Source: a virus. From it: a stretch of DNA of 28,484 bases. Every line of letters begins with the position of its first letter. Within the stretch, counting starts at the first letter, position 1. Location: IMG/VR virus record IMGVR_UViG_3300006927_000053, positions 1-28,484 of that record. The stretch is one strand, 5' to 3'. Both the position numbers and the translations under genes were made by a program. The notes beneath the pieces were generated by a model. The model saw only the letters and a list, made by a program, of their open reading frames with translations. It was not told the DNA's origin and made no database searches. This document shows positions 23,342 to 28,484 of this stretch, piece by piece.

Positions 23342-23692
23342 ATGACGCCCACCAACTCTCCTGTCCTGCCTGTGTCGTGTCCGTTGCGACGGCCAAACTG
23401 GATACAATACGTTCTGACAATCGTCATTGTTATAGTCGGCGGCGTTTTCGTATACGGGCAACTGACCCAAAAGGTTGTCTCATTGTCAGAGGCTCATGCA
23501 GCGAGCGAGAAGGTCACCGCAGAGGTCACAGTGGCTGTGCAAAATCAGAGCATTGAACAGGCTGTGCTAAAACAGCAAGTCGAGAACATTCAGACTGAAC
23601 AACGAGAGTTTCGTGCAGAAGTGAAGGACTCCCTAAAGGAGATAGTGCGTAAGATCGATGGTCGCTTCACAAGAAGAGGAGATATCCCATGA
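23342..23692 (+). CDS. Membrane-anchored coiled-coil protein, possible inner-membrane spanin
   Basis: 116 residues from ATG 23342, two bases after the previous stop; longer in-frame upstream starts overlap that gene and are rejected. After a short basic N-terminus there is one strong membrane segment (WIQYVLTIVIVIVGGVFVYG, about residues 20-39), then a continuous coiled coil to the C-terminus (KVVSLSEAHAASEKVTAEV, QSIEQAVLKQQVENIQTEQR, DSLKEIVRKIDGRF). This topology, inside N-terminus and long periplasmic helix, is that of an i-spanin, but such proteins also occur in other phage roles. Its end overlaps the next start by ATGA. Confidence 0.7.
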   Translation: MTPTNSPVLPVSCPLRRPNWIQYVLTIVIVIVGGVFVYGQLTQKVVSLSEAHAASEKVTAEVTVAVQNQSIEQAVLKQQVENIQTEQREFRAEVKDSLKEIVRKIDGRFTRRGDIP

Positions 23693-23868
23693 ACTTTCTT
23701 TCTGGAAAGAAGACGTATATCGTTGCAGCTCTAATGGTTGCTGTCGGTATCGTTCAAGGTTTAACTGGTGAAGTCGCGGCGTGGCAAGGTGTGATTGATA
23801 ATGCATTGATCATCTTGAACGGTGTCGGTTTCGCTGCGATTCGTGCTGGTGTTGCGAAAGCATCGTAA
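23689..23868 (+). CDS. Holin-like small membrane protein (59 residues)
   Basis: Starts at ATG 23689 overlapping the previous stop (ATGA), with GAGGAGA upstream. The pattern LSGKKTYIVAALMVAVGIVQ, then a loop with a conserved Trp, then ALIILNGVGFAAIRAGVAK fits a common group of small phage membrane proteins often annotated as holins. Two hydrophobic segments are separated by a short polar loop. Its stop shares one base with the ATG of the following gene (TAATG), so the whole cassette is translationally coupled. Confidence 0.7.
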   Translation: MNFLSGKKTYIVAALMVAVGIVQGLTGEVAAWQGVIDNALIILNGVGFAAIRAGVAKAS

Positions 23869-24113
23869 TGTTCTCTTGGCTATCACTAGCCAATATTCTG
23901 TTCAAGGTCGTCAACAACGTGTTGGCGCACCTTGAGCGGAAGGAGTTGATGGATGCTGGTGAGTTGAAGGCTATTCAAAAGAACAATGAGGTTGCACTGA
24001 AGTCAGTGCAGAAAGCTAATGAAATCGAACGTGAGATTGATAGGGCTAGTGAGTCTGCTATTACTAAGCGGATGCTTCGGTGGACCCGCCGCTGGAGTAG
24101 TAACGATACATGA
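23868..24113 (+). CDS. Short helical protein overlapping the spanin-like lipoprotein gene
   Basis: 81 residues. The N-terminus is amphipathic to hydrophobic (MFSWLSLANILFKVVNNVLAH) and could insert weakly in the membrane; the rest is a charged helix (KELMDAGELKAIQKNNEVAL, ANEIEREIDRASESAITKRM) ending in a basic WTRRW segment. In many phages a gene of this size and shape is the i-spanin partner whose 3' half contains the o-spanin start in another frame, exactly the arrangement here: the lipoprotein gene begins at 24019 in the +1 frame. Whether this or the 116-residue protein upstream is the true i-spanin cannot be decided from sequence. Confidence 0.7.
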   Translation: MFSWLSLANILFKVVNNVLAHLERKELMDAGELKAIQKNNEVALKSVQKANEIEREIDRASESAITKRMLRWTRRWSSNDT

Positions 24114-24345
24114 TGCATGTGTCCTGTTTGGACCGCTGTACATGTCTCCTGCTACTCAGTCGTTTTGGCAACAGGGTGCTATTCGCGGACATGCGGGTGT
24201 AATCAGTGATCGGCGTGATGTTGTGAAGCATAACCAGAAATACGCTGACATTTGCGAGAAGGGCGATCCCAATGCCAAATTTCAGTTCCCGAAGCCAGAT
24301 AAATCTAGCCCAGTGCCACCCAAACCTTCAGCGCGTATTCAATGA
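24019..24345 (+). CDS. Outer-membrane lipoprotein, o-spanin candidate
   Basis: 108 residues. A lipoprotein signal is clear: MKSNVRLIGLVSLLLLSGC, basic n-region, hydrophobic core and lipobox Leu-Ser-Gly-Cys with Cys19 as the lipidated residue. The mature part has DACVLFGPLYMSPATQSFW and HNQKYADICEKG, a D.C...P / HN..Y..C pattern of small phage lipoproteins in lysis cassettes, and a Pro-rich end (PVPPKPSA) as in many o-spanins. It starts inside the preceding gene in another frame (95-base overlap) and its 3' end overlaps the endolysin by 74 bases. Spanins fuse inner and outer membranes at the last lysis step. Confidence 0.75.
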   Translation: MKSNVRLIGLVSLLLLSGCFGGPAAGVVTIHDACVLFGPLYMSPATQSFWQQGAIRGHAGVISDRRDVVKHNQKYADICEKGDPNAKFQFPKPDKSSPVPPKPSARIQ

Positions 24346-24664
24346 AGTAGTCAAGACATTTGACTGTACAATATTCACTGGTGAACGTGGACAAGAGCAA
24401 CAAGATGAGTTGTTTCGACAAGGCAAAACAAAGGTCAAGTTCCCTGGAAGCAAACACAATCAATCTCCATCCCTCGCAGTTGATGCCGCCCCATACCCTA
24501 TCGATTGGCATGATCGGGAACGTGCATCCTTCTTTGCTGGATACGTCTTGGGCATTGCCAGCGAACTGGACATTGAGCTACGATGGGGTGGAGATTGGGA
24601 CCAAGACTGGCAAGTCAGGGATAACAACTTCGATGACTTGTGGCACTTTGAGTTGGTGATGTAA
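24272..24664 (+). CDS. Endolysin, M15-family D-Ala/L-Ala carboxy- or endopeptidase
   Basis: 130 residues. The zinc site of the M15/VanY-like peptidases is visible: SKHNQSPSLAVD with H62 and D71, and DLWHFEL with H125 and E127 region. The preceding block FTGERGQEQQDELFRQGKT is the usual 'RT..EQ..LY..G.T' segment of these enzymes. The protein would cut the peptide part of peptidoglycan and, lacking a signal peptide, would need a holin to reach the wall. The start ATG lies inside the o-spanin gene with a GAAGGG site. The family's usual Gly after the first His is replaced by Ser (HNQSPSLAVD), a minor deviation. Confidence 0.9.
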   Translation: MPNFSSRSQINLAQCHPNLQRVFNEVVKTFDCTIFTGERGQEQQDELFRQGKTKVKFPGSKHNQSPSLAVDAAPYPIDWHDRERASFFAGYVLGIASELDIELRWGGDWDQDWQVRDNNFDDLWHFELVM

Positions 24665-24665
24665 G

Positions 24666-24851
24666 ATGGTAGGCCAATTCGATTTTGGATTTGGGCCTGG
24701 GATGGAAGATCCTGGGAGTGCCTTTGACTTTGGTCTTGGTCCCGCATCAGGTCCACCTACTGAATTAGAACTTAGAGAAAAAGACCCTCAGTTTAATATC
24801 TCTGAGAGAGAGAATGCTGAATTAGATGCTATCTTTGGTCGGACCTCCTAG
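24666..24851 (+). CDS. Small FDFG-motif protein, unknown function
   Basis: 61 residues starting one base after the endolysin stop. The N-terminal half carries two FDFG.GP motifs (QFDFGFGPG, AFDFGLGPASGPP); the second half is acidic (ELELREKDPQFNISERENAE). Similar FDFG/FDFS motifs occur in the protein encoded at 2547-3374, next to the terminase. No function is known; the shared motif may mean both are virion-associated or bind the same partner. No strong ribosome-binding site precedes the ATG, so coupling to the endolysin is likely. Confidence 0.55.
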   Translation: MVGQFDFGFGPGMEDPGSAFDFGLGPASGPPTELELREKDPQFNISERENAELDAIFGRTS

Positions 24852-25134
24852 TGAGGGGTTAGGTCCAGGTGTGGAAGAGTTAGACACCTTCCGAACTCTT
24901 ATAACTGTCGGTGGCGCTTTACTAACGCTGGCGGGAGCTTGGTTCGCTGTCAAATATGGGCTGAAGTCCAATACTGAAAAGATCGATAAACTCTCAAGAC
25001 AAGTCGAGGTGCAGTGGAAGCGCCTCGATGAGGTTAGTGTTGAAACTCAGAAGTTTGAAACTACGATTTCATGGCAGCGTAAAGATATTGATGACCTACG
25101 TGAAGAACAGAGATACCAGAGTCGTAAATCTTAA
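24826..25134 (+). CDS. Membrane protein with coiled-coil tail
   Basis: 102 residues if it starts at ATG 24826, which overlaps the previous gene by 26 bases; a GTG at 24871 behind GAGGGG is an alternative and would remove a Gly/Pro-rich N-terminus. The core is TFRTLITVGGALLTLAGAWFAVKYG, one membrane segment, followed by a helix with coiled-coil features (EKIDKLSRQVEVQWKRLDEV, WQRKDIDDLREEQR). The same shape is common in phage lysis regions (holin or i-spanin-like). It is the last + strand gene before the convergent - strand block. Confidence 0.65.
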   Translation: MLSLVGPPSEGLGPGVEELDTFRTLITVGGALLTLAGAWFAVKYGLKSNTEKIDKLSRQVEVQWKRLDEVSVETQKFETTISWQRKDIDDLREEQRYQSRKS

Positions 25135-25177
25135 CCCCGGTTACTTCCTTACAGCCAGACGATGATCGTCAGCTTTG
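25135..25177. other. Convergent junction between late and replication transcripts
   Basis: The + strand late block and the - strand block end against each other in 43 bases. A short imperfect inverted repeat (TAACC-CC-GGTTA near 25132-25143) and GACGAT-G-ATCGTC (25159-25171) are present, but neither has a proper loop or a U tract. No convincing bidirectional terminator is visible. Confidence 0.4.
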
Positions 25178-25804
25178 CTATAGTTCTGAGCTGCCCTCTC
25201 CAGACGGATCTGTATTGCTGAATGTAGCAGTTCTTCTTTTCTTCCTGAGCCCAGGTCTATGCCCTGGTCTAACGCACCCAACCTCACCCTCTACAAAGCC
25301 GTGGTCGGGATCACGTGATCCCAATTTTACTAACTCTTCATCAGTGTGCTTGTATGTAGCAGCTATATCTAGCTCAGGCTCAGAGCCGTCAACCATTGTC
25401 ATCGCTTCGACGCGCATGAAATGAGGCTGACGAACACTCTTGATCTTCCCTTCATTACGCAACATGATCTCCAGGCGAGCTAGCGCACACCAAGCTACTT
25501 GAGCAGCATGAAGCACATCAAAATCTTCTGAGTTCTGCTTCATCCCTCCTGTATCGTCTAGCATATGTCCTAAGAGAGCGTCAGAATAACGTTCGATACC
25601 GTTCTCCACCTCCAAGTAGCCCATGTCGCCAGAGCTAGTATTATACTTTTTCACAGCACACTCATTTGAAACTATAGCCACTTCCCGGAGTGCTAGAGGA
25701 AAGCGAGCTACACAGCCGGTATATATCGGCACCTTCTCACCATCCTTCTTGGACTTGCTATCGTCTTTAGTGGGGCCGTAGTTATCTAAATGCCTATCTT
25801 TCAT
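25178..25804 (-). CDS. DUF5664 / MazZ-like dATP/dGTP pyrophosphohydrolase
   Basis: 208 residues, start set by AGGAG ten bases upstream and an ATGA overlap with the nuclease gene before it. Residues 33-118 fit the DUF5664 family (dATP/dGTP diphosphohydrolase, N-terminal): RFPLALREVAIVSNECAVKKYN, IERYSDALLGHMLDD, and DVLHAAQVAWCALARLE. The family belongs to the all-alpha NTP pyrophosphohydrolases; its member MazZ supplies dGMP for 2-aminoadenine synthesis in some phages. Acidic and His positions E48, K53-Y54, H80, D96 and H99 are kept, but the usual RH before the loop is GH and the usual HAAH is HAAQ (Q102), so activity may differ. The tail after 120 is not recognised; a perfect palindrome copy gives GSRDP at 162-166. 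Confidence 0.72.
   Translation of the reverse strand: MKDRHLDNYGPTKDDSKSKKDGEKVPIYTGCVARFPLALREVAIVSNECAVKKYNTSSGDMGYLEVENGIERYSDALLGHMLDDTGGMKQNSEDFDVLHAAQVAWCALARLEIMLRNEGKIKSVRQPHFMRVEAMTMVDGSEPELDIAATYKHTDEELVKLGSRDPDHGFVEGEVGCVRPGHRPGLRKKRRTATFSNTDPSGEGSSEL
25307..25322. repeat. Dispersed palindrome, copy 8 (perfect)
   Basis: GGGATCACGTGATCCC inside the - strand MazZ-like gene, again in the phase that reads Gly-Ser-Arg-Asp-Pro on the coding strand. This copy shows that the element is not limited to the late + strand operon. Confidence 0.95.
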
Positions 25805-26175
25805 TCTAGATCTCCTATTTCTTCAAAATTGTGCATATAGTGAACGATCTCCAGAAAATCGTCAGCGCTGAGAGTGACGAGCCAAGGCTTGTGATCCTTG
25901 CGGTGGAACACTACTGGTGTCATCCCAGCGTCAGGGTCTTGCTCTCCCTCCAGTTTTTCGAGAGCATCATAAAGGTTCAATTGCTGGCGAAGCTTTATCT
26001 CAAGAGCGAAGCTGATCCCTGCTGGGCGAAGGTTGTGCATGTTATGGATTACGTCAGGGCTATCTGGTCCTCCCTTCCGTTGTTTCCCTCGCTCAGCTTC
26101 CCATCCCCACCCTTTCAGAAGCTTGGAAACCTCTAGCTCCCCTCGTATACCTTTGTCGCGGCTAAACTTACTCAT
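25801..26175 (-). CDS. PDDEXK-family nuclease (Holliday-junction-resolvase/VRR-NUC-like)
   Basis: 124 residues from the ATG at 26175, chosen because AGGG lies seven bases upstream; a TTG two codons earlier is possible. The catalytic pattern is visible: E13 in KGIRGELEV, D41 in GPDSPDV and E59-I-K61 in FALEIKLRQQ, i.e. E...D...ExK. Basic residues near R29-K34 (ERGKQRKGG) suit DNA binding. Such small phage nucleases act on branched or replicating DNA. It is followed with ATGA overlap by the MazZ-like gene and lies downstream of the DNA polymerase, so a role in replication or recombination is likely. Confidence 0.8.
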   Translation of the reverse strand: MSKFSRDKGIRGELEVSKLLKGWGWEAERGKQRKGGPDSPDVIHNMHNLRPAGISFALEIKLRQQLNLYDALEKLEGEQDPDAGMTPVVFHRKDHKPWLVTLSADDFLEIVHYMHNFEEIGDLE

Positions 26176-26245
26176 TTGCAATCCCTAAACCTAGCCATTT
26201 TTCGAAAGATGCGCCTTTGATACCCCAGTCCGTATCAGCCTCCAT
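26168..26245 (-). CDS. Possible 25-residue leader peptide between two replication-side genes
   Basis: Open frame with ATG at 26245 inside the end of the previous gene, product MEADTDWGIKGASFEKWLGL plus GIANE. Its stop overlaps the start of the nuclease gene. No good ribosome-binding site is present, so it would depend on coupling. It bridges an otherwise empty 60-base gap, which is its main support. Confidence 0.25.
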   Translation of the reverse strand: MEADTDWGIKGASFEKWLGLGIANE

Positions 26246-26480
26246 TCAAGCTTGCGGCAAGAGCCTCGGCCTCGATGACGGCGATGGCGAAAGCGCAGCG
26301 GTTGCTCTTGCCCCAAAATTGGCGGTCCCAGACCTCGACCACGCGGATGGCTCCACGAGCGCGGTCACTGATCATGGCGACATCTTCGACGCCATCTTCG
26401 ACCTCGATGACGGCGACCTTGCCGTAGCGGCCCCAGCAACTGCCGGGCATCTGGGCGGTGGCGGTTTTGGTGATGAACAT
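26235..26480 (-). CDS. Small conserved phage protein of unknown function
   Basis: 81 residues, AGGAGA eight bases before the ATG. The pattern RYGKVAVIEVEDGVEDVAMI, then SDRARGAIRVVEVWDRQ, GKSNRCAFAIAVIEAEALAA and a final LN resembles small phage proteins in which a 'SeRArg..R.v..W....vGkt.RcA...A..EAe.lA..LN' consensus recurs; I know no function. The gene is clearly more GC-rich than its neighbours on both sides, which hints at separate acquisition. The complementary strand is also open here (26217-26534), but lacks a ribosome-binding site and a recognisable product. Confidence 0.7.
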   Translation of the reverse strand: MFITKTATAQMPGSCWGRYGKVAVIEVEDGVEDVAMISDRARGAIRVVEVWDRQFWGKSNRCAFAIAVIEAEALAASLNGG

Positions 26481-26546
26481 CTGCTGTCTCCTATCTCGGG
26501 GTTGCGAATACTGGAACCACTACTATTATTTTAGGATGTTCCCAAG

Positions 26547-28484
26547 TCATTTGCGGTATCTCTCTCCTTCCCATACCTCACCGCGTATAGGCCAATTTCG
26601 ATACCACTTCGCGGTGCGGGTTTCCATGATCTCTTGAAACTCCTCAACAGAGCCATAGCCATTTGGTACGTCGCACACCACCTCATCATAGACAGAGAGG
26701 ATCACAGGATACCCAGCCTTCTCTGCGGCCAGCTCAGCGAGCTTTAGTATCTCACGGCTCATAGCCTGGACAGCGTTTTCTGTCAGCTTCCCACCATAGG
26801 TGTGAACACGCTGCCATCGCCCTTCTTTATGCGACATATAGGTGAGCTTGGGGACAGGCTCGCAATCACATTCCCCATTCATACAATCCTCCCTCTCTTT
26901 CGGCTTGTGCCAGGGGGGCATACCCAAGCGGATGTCAGGTGCCCAGTACCACAGACGTTTACCGTTGGGGAGGATCATCGTGAGCCAACCATCAACACGC
27001 TCAAAAGAGATGCCGCTTACTTCATCCCAAAAAAGTTTATCAGGATATATGACCGCATCGAAAGCTAGCTCCTGAAGATTATGCCAGAGGTCCACAGTCA
27101 TAGGATGCTCATCTCTCCAAGCTCGGCATATTTTAATGACCCGTCCATCCGTGTGACGATCACTGTCATCGAAATTTCGCCACGCACCTAAAGCGCCTTG
27201 ATATCCAAATGCAAGTTCCCCTGTCTTTCCATCCTGGCGTTCAAGAGGGTGGGACTTTTTAGTAATTGTTCCGGTAGGTAGTCCATGGATTTTCTCTCCC
27301 ATCCTCTCATAGATTAGTTCGCCGTCAATAAACGCTTGCATCTTCCACTCTTCCCTGGCCACAAAAGCCAGGACGATAGCTTCGATGCTAGCAAAATCCC
27401 CTGCGATGATACGACTACCCTCTGATGCTGTGATCCAATGCCGCGAAGCATTACCCACCGCTTCCATAGCGTCACCATAGAGAGCATCAAGAAACTTAGC
27501 GCTGCCATGATTGATGTCGCTCACCATCTGATCAGGGTCTACTCCATCCCCGCGAGTGAGATTTAGCGGCTGAAATCCTGATCCCGTATTACGACCAGTA
27601 GCGGCACCGTGATATCTAGTTTGCCATCGCGCTCTACCATCATTGCCACAGTGACGGATCATCGCATCCATCTTCTTTGTGCTTGCGCGAGCATAGCGGC
27701 GGCGGATGTTGAGAGCCTTCCTCACCTCCCCCTGTGGACTATCAGGACCATCAAGGAGATCATCGATAGTGTCCTTTTGAAGGTTCTCCATCTCCAGCCC
27801 GCGCTCAGCTAACCAATCTAATACCTTGTCTCGCTGCCCAGGCTTCAACCCAGTCATCTCTTTGAACTCGTCCTCCAGGTCAGCAGCCCTATCCTCAACG
27901 ATACGTCGAGCGCCAACGATCCCAGATCGATCCAGCCTCATTCCCCGGTGCGCCACTTTGAAATCGTGTAGCCAGATATCTTCCTCCGGTTCCGGCAGCA
28001 AGCCTAGGAAGTTCCCAACCTGACGTTCAAGGTGTACGTCCCGATCACAATACTTCACAAACTTGGCCAAGTCCTCAGGAGGTATCTCGATCTTGGATGT
28101 CTTGAGATGAAGCTTGCTGTATTTGGTGATGAGCCGCCCACCTTCTGGGTCCTTACCAGGGAGCCCAAGAGGGCCACAGAGGCGGTCCAGTGCCGCGGGG
28201 AGGGCATAGTAGCAAGCGAGAGCCATACTGTCCCTCCAGCGATCTAAAGGTATCTCAGGCCACCCCAGGCACTTGACACCTATGTTCTCCCAGATTGAAA
28301 CTTCGAAGGCTGCGTTGTGCGCTTCAATCAGTTGGTGTTTACATTGTACCAGCTCCATTAGACTGAAGAGGTTATCTTCGTGGCGACCGTTTATTTTACC
28401 CACGGCAGGGTTCAACCAGTTGTATATCGGGCTGTCGCCCACTGCCCAACTAGCGCAGATGATTTCGGTGCTGGGATGTTCGGA
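26547..28484 (-). CDS. Family A DNA polymerase with 3'-5' exonuclease domain, 5'-truncated
   Basis: 645 residues are visible; the frame stays open to the window edge (SEHPSTEIICASWAVGDSP precedes the internal GTG at 28442), so the start lies outside. The exonuclease is shown by EAHNAAFEVSIWE (about 28291-28325) and KYCDRDVHLE (about 28030-28060); the exo I motif is beyond the edge. Polymerase motifs are A, AGDFASIEAIVLAF (about 27375-27410), B, GKTGELAFGYQG (27196-27232), and C, LSVYDEVVC (about 26672-26700). There is no sign of a 5'-3' exonuclease. The arrangement is that of phage PolA-type replicases. In motif A the usual IEAR is IEAI, losing a conserved Arg. It heads the convergent replication block. 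Confidence 0.9.
   Translation of the reverse strand, partial: SEHPSTEIICASWAVGDSPIYNWLNPAVGKINGRHEDNLFSLMELVQCKHQLIEAHNAAFEVSIWENIGVKCLGWPEIPLDRWRDSMALACYYALPAALDRLCGPLGLPGKDPEGGRLITKYSKLHLKTSKIEIPPEDLAKFVKYCDRDVHLERQVGNFLGLLPEPEEDIWLHDFKVAHRGMRLDRSGIVGARRIVEDRAADLEDEFKEMTGLKPGQRDKVLDWLAERGLEMENLQKDTIDDLLDGPDSPQGEVRKALNIRRRYARASTKKMDAMIRHCGNDGRARWQTRYHGAATGRNTGSGFQPLNLTRGDGVDPDQMVSDINHGSAKFLDALYGDAMEAVGNASRHWITASEGSRIIAGDFASIEAIVLAFVAREEWKMQAFIDGELIYERMGEKIHGLPTGTITKKSHPLERQDGKTGELAFGYQGALGAWRNFDDSDRHTDGRVIKICRAWRDEHPMTVDLWHNLQELAFDAVIYPDKLFWDEVSGISFERVDGWLTMILPNGKRLWYWAPDIRLGMPPWHKPKEREDCMNGECDCEPVPKLTYMSHKEGRWQRVHTYGGKLTENAVQAMSREILKLAELAAEKAGYPVILSVYDEVVCDVPNGYGSVEEFQEIMETRTAKWYRNWPIRGEVWEGERYRK

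Noticed and set aside
881-25134. Phage-type RNA polymerase promoters (T7-like repeats) between late genes
   Set aside because: Gaps between genes are short and, apart from the 16-bp palindrome, share no common longer motif by eye; no single-subunit RNA polymerase gene is in the window.
26217-26534. + strand frame of 105 residues opposite the small GC-rich gene
   Set aside because: The - strand frame has a ribosome-binding site and a recognisable phage protein pattern; the + strand frame has neither.
1-28484. tRNA genes, CRISPR arrays, insertion sequences or integration functions
   Set aside because: No cloverleaf, regularly spaced repeat array, transposase or integrase motif was found on reading the window.

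Overview
The window is a piece of a tailed bacteriophage genome with a short-tail (podovirus) virion plan. The evidence is a continuous late block on the + strand: large terminase, podovirus-type portal, scaffold, major capsid protein, cement protein, T7-like tail tubular proteins A and B, four genes in the positions of the T7 internal virion proteins gp13-gp16, tail fibre genes and a lysis cassette. The head genes (Bbp19-like, GP7-like capsid, Bbp16-like cement) resemble those of Bordetella phage BPP-1 and relatives, while the tail and core genes are T7-like in order. A lipoprotein that looks like an outer-membrane spanin points to a Gram-negative host. I see no integrase, repressor, tRNA, CRISPR or host gene, so the host cannot be named.

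Layout. 1-878: two tandem paralogues of unknown function, the first cut by the window edge. 881-9858: DNA packaging and head genes, closed by a strong intrinsic terminator at 9886-9921. 9933-20636: tail tube/nozzle and internal core genes. 20681-22993: tail fibre and accessory genes; base composition becomes visibly more GC-rich from about 22190. 23033-25134: very compact lysis and membrane-protein region with nested or overlapping frames (holin candidates, coiled-coil membrane proteins, spanin-like lipoprotein, M15 endolysin). 25178-28484: genes on the - strand that converge on the late block: a DUF5664/MazZ-like nucleotide pyrophosphohydrolase, a PDDEXK nuclease, a small conserved phage protein and a family A DNA polymerase whose 5' end lies outside the window. 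No stretch over 300 bases lacks a gene.

The most unusual signal is a dispersed 16-bp palindrome, GGGATCACGTGATCCC, found eight times (883, 6035, 8261, 9861, 13564, 17675, 20651, 25307; five perfect, three with one mismatch). Three copies sit just after stop codons. Five are inside genes, on either strand, always in the phase that reads Gly-Ser-Arg-Asp-Pro or a one-residue variant. The host genes are unrelated, so this is a DNA-level element (regulator site, recombination linker or mobile palindrome) rather than a protein motif. A second point of interest is the pairing of a MazZ-like enzyme with a family A polymerase, a combination known from phages that replace adenine with 2-aminoadenine; the decisive gene (purZ) is not in this window.
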